Part shown: positions 51,136-59,697 of the stretch, in pieces
How positions within the stretch are numbered: the first letter of the stretch is position 1
How the letters are laid out: each line of letters starts with the position of its first letter
Source: Paraburkholderia dioscoreae
GTDB taxonomy: Bacteria > Pseudomonadota > Gammaproteobacteria > Burkholderiales > Burkholderiaceae
NCBI RefSeq assembly: GCF_902459535.1
Contig: NZ_LR699554.1
Span: 1,736,001-1,800,000 of the forward strand
Reading direction: 5' to 3'
DNA: 64,000 nucleotides
The notes under the pieces: model-generated
Told to the model about the DNA's origin: nothing
Databases searched by the model: none
What the model saw: the letters and a program-made list of their open reading frames with translations, nothing else
Made by a program: the position numbers and the translations under genes

Positions 51136-52751
51136 CCGATGGTTTCCCTCAGTTTTTCAGCCGGTGCGGCGTGTGGCGTGGCGGTGTCGCCGTGTCCGGC
51201 CATATGCTGGCCCAGCACCGTCCGATCCGCGCGCGCCGCCGGTGTTTCGAACACCAGCTCGCCCTCGGCGATCACCATGATACGGTCCGCCAGTTCGAGC
51301 AGTTCGTCGAGATCTTCGCTGACGAGCAGCACGGCCGCGCCCGCATCGCGCGCGGCCATCAGACGCGCATGGATATCGGCCACCGACGCGAAGTCGAGCC
51401 CGAACACCGGATTCGCGACGATCAGCACATCCACCGGCTGCCCGAGTTCGCGCGCCAGCACCGCGCGTTGCACGTTGCCGCCCGAGAGCGTGCCGATCGC
51501 GCGTTCCGGTACGGGCGGGCGCACGTTGAATTCGCCGATCAACTGCGCGGCGCGCTCGCGCATGGCGCGGCGATCGAGCCACCAGCCGCCGCGCCGCAAC
51601 GGCTCGCGATCGAAGTCGCGCAGCGCGAGATTCTGCGCGACGCTCATGCCGCCGACGCAGGCGTTCTTCAGCGGCTCTTCGGGGATCGCGAACACACGCC
51701 GCTGCGTCATCTGTTCGCGCGTTGCATGGTACGGCCTGCCGGCCACCTGCATGTCGCCGGTCTTCACGCGGCGCTGCCCGACCAGCGCTTCCACCAGTTC
51801 CTTCTGGCCGTTGCCGGAGACGCCCGCGAGACCGAGAATTTCGCCCGCGCGCACGGACAGTGTTGCGTGCTTGACGGCCGTGTGTCCGCGGTCGTCTTCC
51901 ACGGACACATCGCGCAGCGCGAGGCGCACCTGGGCGGATTCATCGACCGGCTTGCGCTGCACGCGCTCTTCGGTCACAGCCGCCATGACAGGCGCGTCGC
52001 CGGTCGCCACGGTGCCCATCATCCAGGCGGCGAGTTCGTCGCGCGTGGTGTTCGCGACCGCGCTCGTGCCGACCTGGCGCCCCTTGCGCAAGACCGTGAC
52101 GTCGTCCGCGTAGGCCATCACTTCGCGGAACTTGTGCGTGATCATCAGCACGGTCAGCTCGCCGCGCGTGGTCAGATCGCGCATCAGGCCGAGCACTTCG
52201 TCGGCTTCCTGCGGCGTCAGCACGGAAGTCGGTTCGTCGAGTATCAGGAAGCGCTGCTGCAGATAGAGCTGCTTGAGGATTTCGAGCTTCTGCTTTTCGC
52301 CGGCGGCGAGTCCCGCGACCGGCGCGTCGAGCGGCAGGCGAAACGGCATGCGCTGCATGAACGCGGCGAGCGCCGCGCGCTCCGCTTTCCAGGCGATTTT
52401 CCACGGCATCTGCCCACGCGCGAGCAACAGGTTCTCTTCGACGGACAGGCCCGCGGCCAGCGTGAAATGCTGATACACCATGCCGATGCCGAGTGCTTGC
52501 GCATCACGCGGCGAATGAATGTGCACTTCGCGGCCGTCGGCGGCGATCTGGCCGTCGTCGAGCACGCCGTAGCCGACCAGTCCCTTCACAAGCGTGCTCT
52601 TGCCCGCGCCGTTCTCGCCGAGCAGCGCGTGAATCGTGCCGGCCTTGACCTTGATCGAAACGCCGTCCAGCGCGCGAAACGCGCCGAACGACTTGCTCGC
52701 GTTCAGCACTTCCACGCCGAGCGCCTGCCGTACCGTCGTCGACATGATCAT
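51132..52751 (-). CDS. ABC transporter ATP-binding protein (BMP/nucleoside type), two-domain
   Basis: A 539-residue tandem ATPase. Domain 1 has GENGAGKST, VYQHFTL and FLILDEPTSVLTP; domain 2 has a degenerate P-loop (GVSGNGQKEL), the signature LSGGNVQRAVLARE and LIVANPVFGLDF, where the usual Walker B Asp-Glu is lost. It should hydrolyse ATP at one site. It belongs with the permeases at 53519 and 54438 and the binding protein at 55602, but lies between the two hydrolase genes. Start MIM at 52751; the ATG overlaps the biuH stop. Confidence 0.88.
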   Translation of the reverse strand: MIMSTTVRQALGVEVLNASKSFGAFRALDGVSIKVKAGTIHALLGENGAGKSTLVKGLVGYGVLDDGQIAADGREVHIHSPRDAQALGIGMVYQHFTLAAGLSVEENLLLARGQMPWKIAWKAERAALAAFMQRMPFRLPLDAPVAGLAAGEKQKLEILKQLYLQQRFLILDEPTSVLTPQEADEVLGLMRDLTTRGELTVLMITHKFREVMAYADDVTVLRKGRQVGTSAVANTTRDELAAWMMGTVATGDAPVMAAVTEERVQRKPVDESAQVRLALRDVSVEDDRGHTAVKHATLSVRAGEILGLAGVSGNGQKELVEALVGQRRVKTGDMQVAGRPYHATREQMTQRRVFAIPEEPLKNACVGGMSVAQNLALRDFDREPLRRGGWWLDRRAMRERAAQLIGEFNVRPPVPERAIGTLSGGNVQRAVLARELGQPVDVLIVANPVFGLDFASVADIHARLMAARDAGAAVLLVSEDLDELLELADRIMVIAEGELVFETPAARADRTVLGQHMAGHGDTATPHAAPAEKLRETIG

Positions 52752-53440
52752 CCCCCCAGCGTGTGCAGCAAGGCGCCGGAGTCCGACACCGTGCCGAACA
52801 CGCCGCCTTGCATCGTGATCATGTGCAGCGCGGCGTCGTGATTGCCTTTGTCGGTCGCGCCGCAACAGTCGGCGAGCACCGTGCATTCGAAACCGCGGTC
52901 GTTGGCTTCGCGCATGGTGGTGTGCACGCAGACATCGGTCGTGATGCCGGTCAGAATCAGATTCTCGATGCCGCGCGTGCGCAGGATCAGTTCCAGATCC
53001 GTCGCGCAGAACGAGCCTTTGCCCGGCTTGTCGATCACGATCTCGCCCGCGAGCGGCTTCAGTTCGTCGATGATCTCCCAGCCCGCCTCGCCGCGCACGA
53101 GGATCCTGCCGCACGGGCCGTCGTCGCCGATGCCCACGCCGTCGGTGCCGGCACGGCGGCTGCGCCAGCGCTTGTTGGCGGGCAGATCGGAGAGATCGGG
53201 CCGGTGGCCTTCACGCGTGTGGATGATCGTGAAGCCCTGCTCGCGCATGGCCTTCAGCACACGTTTGATCGGCTCGATCGGCGCGCGCGTGAGCGAGAGG
53301 TCGTAGCCCATCTTGTCGACATAGCCGCCGTGGCCGCAAAAATCCGTCTGCATGTCGATGATCACGAGCGCGGTGTTTTCCGGGCGCAGGTTGCCGTCGT
53401 AGGGCCACGGGTACGGTTTGGCTTCGATGAATCGGGTCAT
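52748..53440 (-). CDS. biuH: Biuret amidohydrolase
   Basis: A 230-residue isochorismatase-family enzyme that hydrolyses biuret to allophanate and ammonia. Triad Asp29 (VIIDMQTDF), Lys138 (VIDKPGKGSFCAT) and Cys171 (TTDVCVHTT). KPYPWPYDGNLRPENTAL and GHGGYVDKMGYDLSL, together with REGHRPDLSDLPANKRWRS, closely match characterised rhizobial BiuH as I remember it. The product allophanate would be taken by the hydrolase at 56723. The leader has short direct repeats (AGGTTCGTC twice at 53460-53477) of no clear function. Confidence 0.92.
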   Translation of the reverse strand: MTRFIEAKPYPWPYDGNLRPENTALVIIDMQTDFCGHGGYVDKMGYDLSLTRAPIEPIKRVLKAMREQGFTIIHTREGHRPDLSDLPANKRWRSRRAGTDGVGIGDDGPCGRILVRGEAGWEIIDELKPLAGEIVIDKPGKGSFCATDLELILRTRGIENLILTGITTDVCVHTTMREANDRGFECTVLADCCGATDKGNHDAALHMITMQGGVFGTVSDSGALLHTLGG

Positions 53441-53518
53441 GGTCTGGGTATCCTGGGTTAGGTTCGTCAGGTTCGTCGGAGTCGGCAAGCTCCGCGAATG
53501 CGCGAGCACGTCAGCACG

Positions 53519-54445
53519 TCAGCGAGTCAGGCTCAGCTCGCCGGGCGCGCCCGCCAGCGTGCGATCCGGACGGCAATTGATGATCATGATCACGAGCGTC
53601 AACACATACGGCGCCGCGTTATAAAGGTAATAGCCGCTCGTCACGCCGATCGCCTGCAACGCCGGTCCGAGCGCGCCCGCCGCGCCGAACAGCAGCGCGG
53701 CCCACAAACAGCGCAACGGCTGCCAGCGCGCGAAGATCACCAGCGCGACCGCCATCAGCCCCTGGCCGCTGGAGAGTCCTTCATTCCAGCTACCGGGATA
53801 AACCAGCGACAGATACGCACCGCCCACGCCCGCGAACACGCCGCCCACCGCCGTCGCGGCAATCCGCACGCGGGTCAGCGGATAGCCCATCGCGCGCGCC
53901 GTTTCCGCGTGATCGCCGACGAGCCGCAGCACCATGCCCCAGCGCGTATTGCGCAAGCCCCATTGCAGAACGAAGGCGAGCACCACGCCGATCACGAACA
54001 GCAGGTTCAGATGCAGCGCGTTATGCAATTGCGGCGATGAACTCCACCCGCCGAGGTCGATGAACGGCAGCATCGGCGCCTGCGGTTCGATAAAGGGTTT
54101 GCCGAGATAGAACGCGAGTCCGGTGCCGAGCAGCATCAACGCGATGCCGAAAGCGATATCCGACACGCGCGGCAACGAGCACACCAGACCATGCAGGCAG
54201 CCGAGCAGCAAGCCGACCGCGCCGGCGGCCAGCACGCCGATCCACGGCGAGCCGCTCAGAAAGGCGCCCGCATAACCGCTCATCGCGCCGGACACGAGAA
54301 TGCCTTCCAGTCCGAGATTGACGCGGCCGCCCTTCTCGGTCAAACACTCGCCGAGACTGACGAACAGATAAGGCGTGCTGACGCGAATCGCCCCGGCGAA
54401 CAGCGACAACAACAGGATCACGACAGGCGAGTGCATATCAGGCAT
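53519..54445 (-). CDS. ABC transporter permease (BMP/nucleoside type), YufQ-like
   Basis: A 308-residue BPD_transp_2 permease with 8-9 TM helices. LTEKGGRVNLGLEGILVSGAMSG is the family signature, and VRIAATAVGGVFAGVGGAYLSLVY is the cytoplasmic coupling helix. It overlaps the preceding permease gene by 8 bp. It probably forms a heterodimer with that permease for uptake of biuret, triuret or a related ureide. Confidence 0.88.
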   Translation of the reverse strand: MPDMHSPVVILLLSLFAGAIRVSTPYLFVSLGECLTEKGGRVNLGLEGILVSGAMSGYAGAFLSGSPWIGVLAAGAVGLLLGCLHGLVCSLPRVSDIAFGIALMLLGTGLAFYLGKPFIEPQAPMLPFIDLGGWSSSPQLHNALHLNLLFVIGVVLAFVLQWGLRNTRWGMVLRLVGDHAETARAMGYPLTRVRIAATAVGGVFAGVGGAYLSLVYPGSWNEGLSSGQGLMAVALVIFARWQPLRCLWAALLFGAAGALGPALQAIGVTSGYYLYNAAPYVLTLVIMIINCRPDRTLAGAPGELSLTR

Positions 54446-55553
54446 GGGTCTGCTCCAGTTGCACGGGGAGATCGGTCTGCGCGGCGGCCTGCAACTTCAC
54501 GCGCCACGCGGCGATGTGGCCGCCGAGCGCTTCCCACGCAAGCAGGTTGGCGAACAGCAGGCCTTGCAGAACGAGCGTGGTGGCGTCGGGCAGATCGAGG
54601 CGGCGTTGCAGCAGACTGCCGCTCGCCTCGATGCCGCCGATCATCAGCGCGCACGCAATGATCGCGAGTGGATTCTGGCGCGCCGCGAACGCGACGAGAA
54701 TGCCCGCGTAACCGTAGCCTGCGAGCAGCGACGCATTCGCGCTGCCCTGCACCGCCGCGACTTCGAACATGCCGCCGAGCCCGGCCGCCGCGCCGCCCAG
54801 CACGCAGGCTGTGAGCGCAAGCACATTGACCGGCAAGCCGACCAGACGCGCCGCGCGATTACTGCCGCCCACCACCCGCATCGCGAAGCCCTTGGTGCTG
54901 AACTTCACGAACACCCACGCCGCGACGCAGGCGACGACGCCCCAGAACAGGCCCCAATGCGTATCGAGTCCGGGGATCGAGCCGATCATCATTGCGTCGG
55001 GCACGGGCAGCGTCGACGGTTTGTTCAGGCTCGCGGGGTCGCGCAGCGGCCCTTCCACCAGATGCTTGAACACGGCGATCGCGATATATGACATCAACAG
55101 GCTGCTAATGGTCTCGTTGACGCCGCGCCACTGCCGCAACGCGCCGACCGCGCCGATCCACACGCCGCCCGCCAGCATGCCGGCGAGCGCCATCAACGGC
55201 GTGGCGATCAGCCAGGGTGTGCCGTGCGGCAGGATCTGCGGAACGATGGCGGCACACATGCCGCCCAGTGCGAGCGCGCCCTCGCCGCCGATCACGATCA
55301 GCCCGACCTGCGCGGGCAACGCCACGCACAACGCGGTCAGCATCAACGGCGCCGCGCGCAGCAACGTGCTTTGCCACGCGAACGAGGAGCCGAACGCGCC
55401 CTGGAAAATCAGCACGATCGCGTCGAGCGCGGGCTGTCCCTGCACCAGCAGGAACAGCGAGAACAGCAGCAAGGTGCCGAGCACCGCCAGCACGGTCGGC
55501 AGCGCGGGCAGGAACGAGAGCATCACTCTCGCAACAGAGGCATTGGGGCGCAT
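54438..55553 (-). CDS. ABC transporter permease (BMP/nucleoside type), YufP-like
   Basis: A 371-residue membrane permease: GLIVIGGEGALALGGMCAAI near residue 85 and GYAGILVAFAARQNPLAIIACALMIGGIEASG near the C-terminus. GAGGAG lies 5 bases before the ATG at 55553, which excludes the in-frame start at 55589. It pairs with the 53519 permease. Confidence 0.88.
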   Translation of the reverse strand: MRPNASVARVMLSFLPALPTVLAVLGTLLLFSLFLLVQGQPALDAIVLIFQGAFGSSFAWQSTLLRAAPLMLTALCVALPAQVGLIVIGGEGALALGGMCAAIVPQILPHGTPWLIATPLMALAGMLAGGVWIGAVGALRQWRGVNETISSLLMSYIAIAVFKHLVEGPLRDPASLNKPSTLPVPDAMMIGSIPGLDTHWGLFWGVVACVAAWVFVKFSTKGFAMRVVGGSNRAARLVGLPVNVLALTACVLGGAAAGLGGMFEVAAVQGSANASLLAGYGYAGILVAFAARQNPLAIIACALMIGGIEASGSLLQRRLDLPDATTLVLQGLLFANLLAWEALGGHIAAWRVKLQAAAQTDLPVQLEQTHA

Positions 55554-55601
55554 CACGGCTCCTCGATCGACGCCAACATCGTCACGCAAACACCGCCGTC
55601 A

Positions 55602-56699
55602 TCAGATCTGGCCGACGACGCCCGCCACCAGATAGTTCATGCTTTCGAGCGTGTAGTCGGTCTGAGCGTGGCTCGCGCCCGAGGCGATCGCCATGCCGCC
55701 CTTGTTGTCCTTCATCGGGCCTTTGAAGATCACGAAGTTGCCGGCCACCATGCTGGTCTTGATCGAGTCGGCGTTCTGTTTCGCCGCGGCCGTGACTTTC
55801 GCACCGTACGGCGACATCTTCACGAAGCCCTCTTTCAAACCGCCGCGCAGCACGTTGGGCTGCGGCGTGCCGGCTTGCGCGCCCGTTACCAACTGCTTGT
55901 ATGGCGTCGCCCAGTCCCACTCGGCGCCGGTCAGATAACCCTTGGGCGCGAGCGCGGCCTGGCTCGCGTGGTAGCCGCAGCTCATCGCGCCGCGTTTTTC
56001 CGCGGTCTCGACCACGACCTTCGGACCGTCGACGTGACAGGTCAGCACGTCGCAACCCTGATCGACGAGACTGTTGGTGGCTTCGGCTTCCTTCACCGGC
56101 ATCGACCAGTCGCCCGTGAAAATCACCTGCGTGGTGATCGACGGATCGACCGACTGCGCGCCGAGCGTGAACGAATTGATATTGCGCAGCACCTGTGGAA
56201 TCGGCTTGGCCGCGACGAAACCGAGCTTCCTGCTCTTCGTCATATGACCGGCCACCACGCCGTTCAGGTACTGGCATTCGTCGATATAGCCGAAATAGCT
56301 GGTGATGTTCGACGGGTTGCCCTGCTTCCACAAACCGCCGCAATGGGCGAAGCGCACCTTCGGATACTTCGCCGCCATCTTCAGCACGTGCGGATCGAAG
56401 TAGCCGAACGAAGTCGCAAAAATGAGCGTGGCGCCGTCCTGTTCGATCATCGCTTCCATCGTCTTCTGCACGGCGATGGTCTCGGGCACGTTCTCTTCTT
56501 CCACCACCTTCACGTCGGGCATCTTCTTGATCACCGCGGCGGCTTGCGCTTGCGCCTGGTTGTAGCCGTAGTCGCCGCGCGCGCCGACGTAGATCACGCC
56601 GACGGTGGTCTTCGGCGCGGCGAACACCGACTGGATAGGCAGAATATTGCCGAGCGTCAACAGACTGGCGCTCTTGATGAAATTGCGGCGGCTTGTCAT
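55602..56699 (-). CDS. BMP-family substrate-binding protein with a Tat-type signal
   Basis: A 365-residue basic membrane protein (Bmp/PnrA) family binding protein. It begins MTSRRNFIKSASLLTLGN, a twin-arginine signal rather than a Sec signal, with cleavage likely after VFA. The mature part has VIYVGARGDYGYNQAQAQAA and FATSFGYFDPHVLKMAAKYPKVRFAHCGG. BMP proteins usually bind nucleosides or purines; in this operon the ligand is more likely a ureide such as biuret or triuret. AGGA precedes the ATG. It follows allophanate hydrolase by 23 bp. Confidence 0.9.
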   Translation of the reverse strand: MTSRRNFIKSASLLTLGNILPIQSVFAAPKTTVGVIYVGARGDYGYNQAQAQAAAVIKKMPDVKVVEEENVPETIAVQKTMEAMIEQDGATLIFATSFGYFDPHVLKMAAKYPKVRFAHCGGLWKQGNPSNITSYFGYIDECQYLNGVVAGHMTKSRKLGFVAAKPIPQVLRNINSFTLGAQSVDPSITTQVIFTGDWSMPVKEAEATNSLVDQGCDVLTCHVDGPKVVVETAEKRGAMSCGYHASQAALAPKGYLTGAEWDWATPYKQLVTGAQAGTPQPNVLRGGLKEGFVKMSPYGAKVTAAAKQNADSIKTSMVAGNFVIFKGPMKDNKGGMAIASGASHAQTDYTLESMNYLVAGVVGQI

Positions 56700-56722
56700 G
56701 GTGTCCAATTCCTGATGGAGGG

Positions 56723-58672
56723 TTAAAGAGCGTTGGCCTGCGGGGTTGGCTGCGGGTTTGCCTTCAGGCTGGCGAGATACGCGAGCCAGCCGCCGAATGA
56801 CGTGATATCGAGCGCGCCGCTGTCGTCGCTGACGGCCGACGGCTCGCAGATAAAGCCCTTCACACTGTGGCCGGAGGCGAGTTCCAACGTGCCGATGCCG
56901 AGCGGCGCGGGCACGTCGGCGACGAATTTGCCGAAGGTGCGCAGCGGCACTTCCCACAGTTCCACGGCAATCGGCCAGCCTTGCTGCAGCGTGGCGCGCA
57001 CGAGGCCGGGTTTCGGCGGCTGGGTGTTGGCGAGCGCGTAGAGCTTGTAGCCGGGCGCGGTGTGTGCCGCTTCGACGAAACGCGCGCCGGCTTCCTGGAG
57101 TTGCCAGTTCAACGGCTGTCCGCGCAGATGCGCGCCGACCACCGCGAGGGTGACGGTCGGCTCCTGGAATGGCAGCGGCTGAATGAGTGCGGCGATTGAT
57201 GCGGCTGCGGTGTTGGCGGCCTCGTTGGTGTTGGCAACGTCGTTGCTGTTGACGGCCTCGTTGGTGTTCGCTGCTTCGCTGGTATTGCCGGCACTCGCGG
57301 CCTCCGTCGCGCTCGCGAACAGCGCCTGAATCCGCGCGCCGAGTTCAGCGAGACGCCGGTCCGCGCCGCTCGGCGCGATCAGCGTCACGCCTGCGGGCAA
57401 GCCGTCGCTGCGCCGCTGACACGGCACCGCCAGCGCGCACAGGTCGAGCAGGTTGACGAAGTTGGTGTAGTAGCCGAGCTGGCTGTTCAGTTCGACTGGA
57501 TTGGCCTTCACGTCCGCGATCAACGGATGCGTCGGCGTGGTGGGCACGATCAGAATGTCGATCGCTTCAAAGAGCGCTTCGGCGTGGCGCTTCAGATCGG
57601 CCAGCGCGTACTGGCCGTTGAAGGCATCGGCGGCGTTGAACTGCTCTGCTTTGCCGATCACTTTGGCCACGACCGGATCGATTGCTTCGTGATGGGTTTC
57701 GAAAAACGTGCCGAGCGCCGCACGGCGTTCGGCGACCCACGGGCCGTCGTAGAGCAGAGCCGAGACGGCTTTGAGCGGCTCGAAGTCGATTGATTGTGTG
57801 GTCAGATGCAGGTGCGTGGTGAGCGTGTCGAGTGCCGATGAAAACGCTTGGCTCGCTGCTGTGTCGCCGTAAAACTCCAGTTGCTCCGGCACGCCGATGC
57901 GGGGTGCCGCACGCAGCAGACCAAGTGCCGGCACCTTGCGCGAGTAACCGTCGAGCGAATCGAAGCAGGCGATTTCACTGAGCACACGCCATGCGTCGTC
58001 CACGTCGTGCGCGAAAACGGAGATCGTGTCGAGGCTTCGGCACGCGGGCACCACACCACGTTTGCTGACCAGTCCCAACGACGGCTTGAGTCCGACGAGC
58101 CCGTTGAATCCCGCAGGCACGCGGCCCGAACCGGCCGTGTCGGTACCGAGCGAAAACGCCACGCAACCTGCCGCCACCGCCACGGCCGAGCCTGAACTCG
58201 AACCACCCGAGACGTACGGCGGTGACCCGGCATGCCGCACGGCGCCATACGGCGAACGCGTGCCGACGAGGCCGGTGGCGAACTGGTCGAGATTGGTCTT
58301 GCCGATCAGAATCGCGCCGGCATCGACAAGCCGCTGCACGGCGAACGCCGACGCGTCCGGCGTATAGGCGAACGGCTCGCAAGCGGCCGTGGTCGGCAAG
58401 CCGGCGACGTCGATATTGTCCTTGACCGCGAACGGCACGCCGAACAGCGGCATCTGCTCGAACACGGCGCTGCCCTGCGCTTCGTATAGCGCTTCGAGCG
58501 CTTTTGCGCGGGCCTGCAGGTCGGCCGCCGGCACGCGCAGAATCCAGACTTCGGGCCGGTCGATGGCGTCGATCTGCGCCAACGCCGCCGTCACGGCTTC
58601 AGTCGGCGTGAGGCTGCCCGCAGCATAGGCCGCGAGCAAGCCTTTGACCGTCATGGGTGAAGAAATAGGCAC
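56723..58672 (-). CDS. atzF: Allophanate hydrolase, two-domain (AtzF/DUR1-like)
   Basis: A 649-residue enzyme converting allophanate to ammonia and CO2. Amidase domain (residues 1-450) with triad Lys84 (AVKDNID), Ser158 (GGSSSGS) and Ser182 (DTAGSGRVPA). Residues 463-492 are a linker of five 6-residue repeats. The C-terminal domain (about 500-640) holds VGAHLRGQPLNWQLQEAGA and WEVPLRTFGKFV, as in full-length allophanate hydrolases. The start is a GTG at 58672 preceded by AAGGA; an in-frame ATG at 58654 lacks one. It is the first gene of the biuret/triuret operon, downstream of a sigma-54-like promoter and a 34-bp palindrome. Confidence 0.9.
   Translation of the reverse strand: MPISSPMTVKGLLAAYAAGSLTPTEAVTAALAQIDAIDRPEVWILRVPAADLQARAKALEALYEAQGSAVFEQMPLFGVPFAVKDNIDVAGLPTTAACEPFAYTPDASAFAVQRLVDAGAILIGKTNLDQFATGLVGTRSPYGAVRHAGSPPYVSGGSSSGSAVAVAAGCVAFSLGTDTAGSGRVPAGFNGLVGLKPSLGLVSKRGVVPACRSLDTISVFAHDVDDAWRVLSEIACFDSLDGYSRKVPALGLLRAAPRIGVPEQLEFYGDTAASQAFSSALDTLTTHLHLTTQSIDFEPLKAVSALLYDGPWVAERRAALGTFFETHHEAIDPVVAKVIGKAEQFNAADAFNGQYALADLKRHAEALFEAIDILIVPTTPTHPLIADVKANPVELNSQLGYYTNFVNLLDLCALAVPCQRRSDGLPAGVTLIAPSGADRRLAELGARIQALFASATEAASAGNTSEAANTNEAVNSNDVANTNEAANTAAASIAALIQPLPFQEPTVTLAVVGAHLRGQPLNWQLQEAGARFVEAAHTAPGYKLYALANTQPPKPGLVRATLQQGWPIAVELWEVPLRTFGKFVADVPAPLGIGTLELASGHSVKGFICEPSAVSDDSGALDITSFGGWLAYLASLKANPQPTPQANAL
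57197..57286 (-). repeat. Five 18-bp tandem repeats inside the allophanate hydrolase linker
   Basis: On the coding strand the five 18-bp units encode NTSEAA, NTNEAV, NSNDVA, NTNEAA and NTAAAS (residues 463-492). All keep the reading frame, so gain or loss of copies changes only the linker length between the amidase and C-terminal domains. Confidence 0.75.
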
Positions 58673-58682
58673 CTGTTTATCC

Positions 58683-58734
58683 TTGAGTGCAATCTTGAAT
58701 ACAAGTTTGGACTCAAATTAGCAGGAGCTATGCC
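58683..58734 (-). promoter_or_regulatory. Sigma-54-like promoter and 34-bp palindromic operator of the biuret operon
   Basis: The complement of 58721-58734 reads GGCATAGCTCCTGC (GG, ten bases, GC). Its predicted start near 58709 falls inside a palindrome at 58683-58716, which has outer arms TTGAGT/ACTCAA, core CTTGAATACAAG and 14 of 17 paired positions. A repressor bound there would block initiation. Candidate proteins are the TetR at 58873 or the GntR at 49271. Confidence 0.5.
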
Positions 58735-58872
58735 AAGCGCTTATTTCACTGCGGGAAATCGCTTCAAACCCAAGCCAGGCGGAGCTTCACCCGTCCGGCC
58801 ACAGTGCCCGGGACGCTCACGAAAACTCAGTTGACCGCACTGCCGTTGGTGCAGCCCTCACCAACTCGGGGC

Positions 58873-59616
58873 TCACGCGCCCTGGATTTGCGCTCGCGCC
58901 CGCTTCGGCAACGCAGGCTGCGACGCGCCGGCCATCACGAACGCGCGCACCATTTCATGCGCCTGGGCTTTGTGGTCTTCCTGCCACTGCGCGGCAAGCA
59001 TGTCGGTATTGAAGATGCGCGACAGCGTATAAGCGTTCGACTTGTGGAACGAACACAGACTGACGAGCGCGACATACAGATGCAACGGGTCCATGTCCCG
59101 GCGCAACGAGCCGTCTTCCTCGCCGCGCGCGATCACCGTGCGCAGCAGCGTCAACACCGGCGACGACATTTCCGGAATCGCGCTCGAACGCTTCATCACG
59201 CGGGCACGGTTCAGATTTTCGAACGACAGCAGCTTCGCGAGCTCAGGATGCGCCGCAAAGTGTCCTTCGATGAAATCGTAGAGCTGCACGATGGCCGTGA
59301 CCGGATCGATGCGGTCGATATCCAGTTTGAGTTTGAGCTCGGCTTCGCGCAGCCGCGCCAGCACGAATTCGAGCACTTCCAGATAGAGCGCTTCCTTGCC
59401 GCCGAAGTAGTGATAGATCATCCTGATATTGACCTTCGAGCGGCTCGCGATCGTCTCCACTCGCGCGCCGCTCAAGCCTTTGTCCGAGAACTCGGCGATC
59501 GCGATCCTGAAGATGCGCTGACGGGTCGCTGCCGCGAGCTTCTGACGCTGGGTCGTGGGTGCCGTTGAACCGGCGGCGGATACAGCGGAAGTCGATCGGG
59601 CTGAAGCACGTGTCAT
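58873..59616 (-). CDS. TetR-family transcriptional regulator
   Basis: A 247-residue regulator. A Ser/Ala/Thr-rich N-terminal tail of about 25 residues precedes the TetR helix-turn-helix (residues 30-80): IFRIAIAEFSDKGLSGARVETIASRSKVNIRMIYHYFGGKEALYLEVL. A helical ligand domain with a YfiR/RutR-like C-terminal part follows. It is transcribed in the same direction as the allophanate hydrolase operon, 200 bp upstream of it, and as the BMP importer behind it. It may repress either through the palindrome at 58683-58716. Confidence 0.9.
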   Translation of the reverse strand: MTRASARSTSAVSAAGSTAPTTQRQKLAAATRQRIFRIAIAEFSDKGLSGARVETIASRSKVNIRMIYHYFGGKEALYLEVLEFVLARLREAELKLKLDIDRIDPVTAIVQLYDFIEGHFAAHPELAKLLSFENLNRARVMKRSSAIPEMSSPVLTLLRTVIARGEEDGSLRRDMDPLHLYVALVSLCSFHKSNAYTLSRIFNTDMLAAQWQEDHKAQAHEMVRAFVMAGASQPALPKRARAQIQGA

Positions 59617-59697
59617 AAGAGTCGAAAGCCGGACAGCGGCGTGATTGCGTCAAGAGGATGCGTCGGAATGCGCGACTCCCGCATTGTAAGCGCGACC

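Noticed and set aside
50515..52841. Two long overlapping plus-strand frames opposite the TrtA-like and BMP ATPase genes
   Set aside because: The minus-strand proteins carry intact catalytic motifs, and the plus-strand frames have shadow composition.
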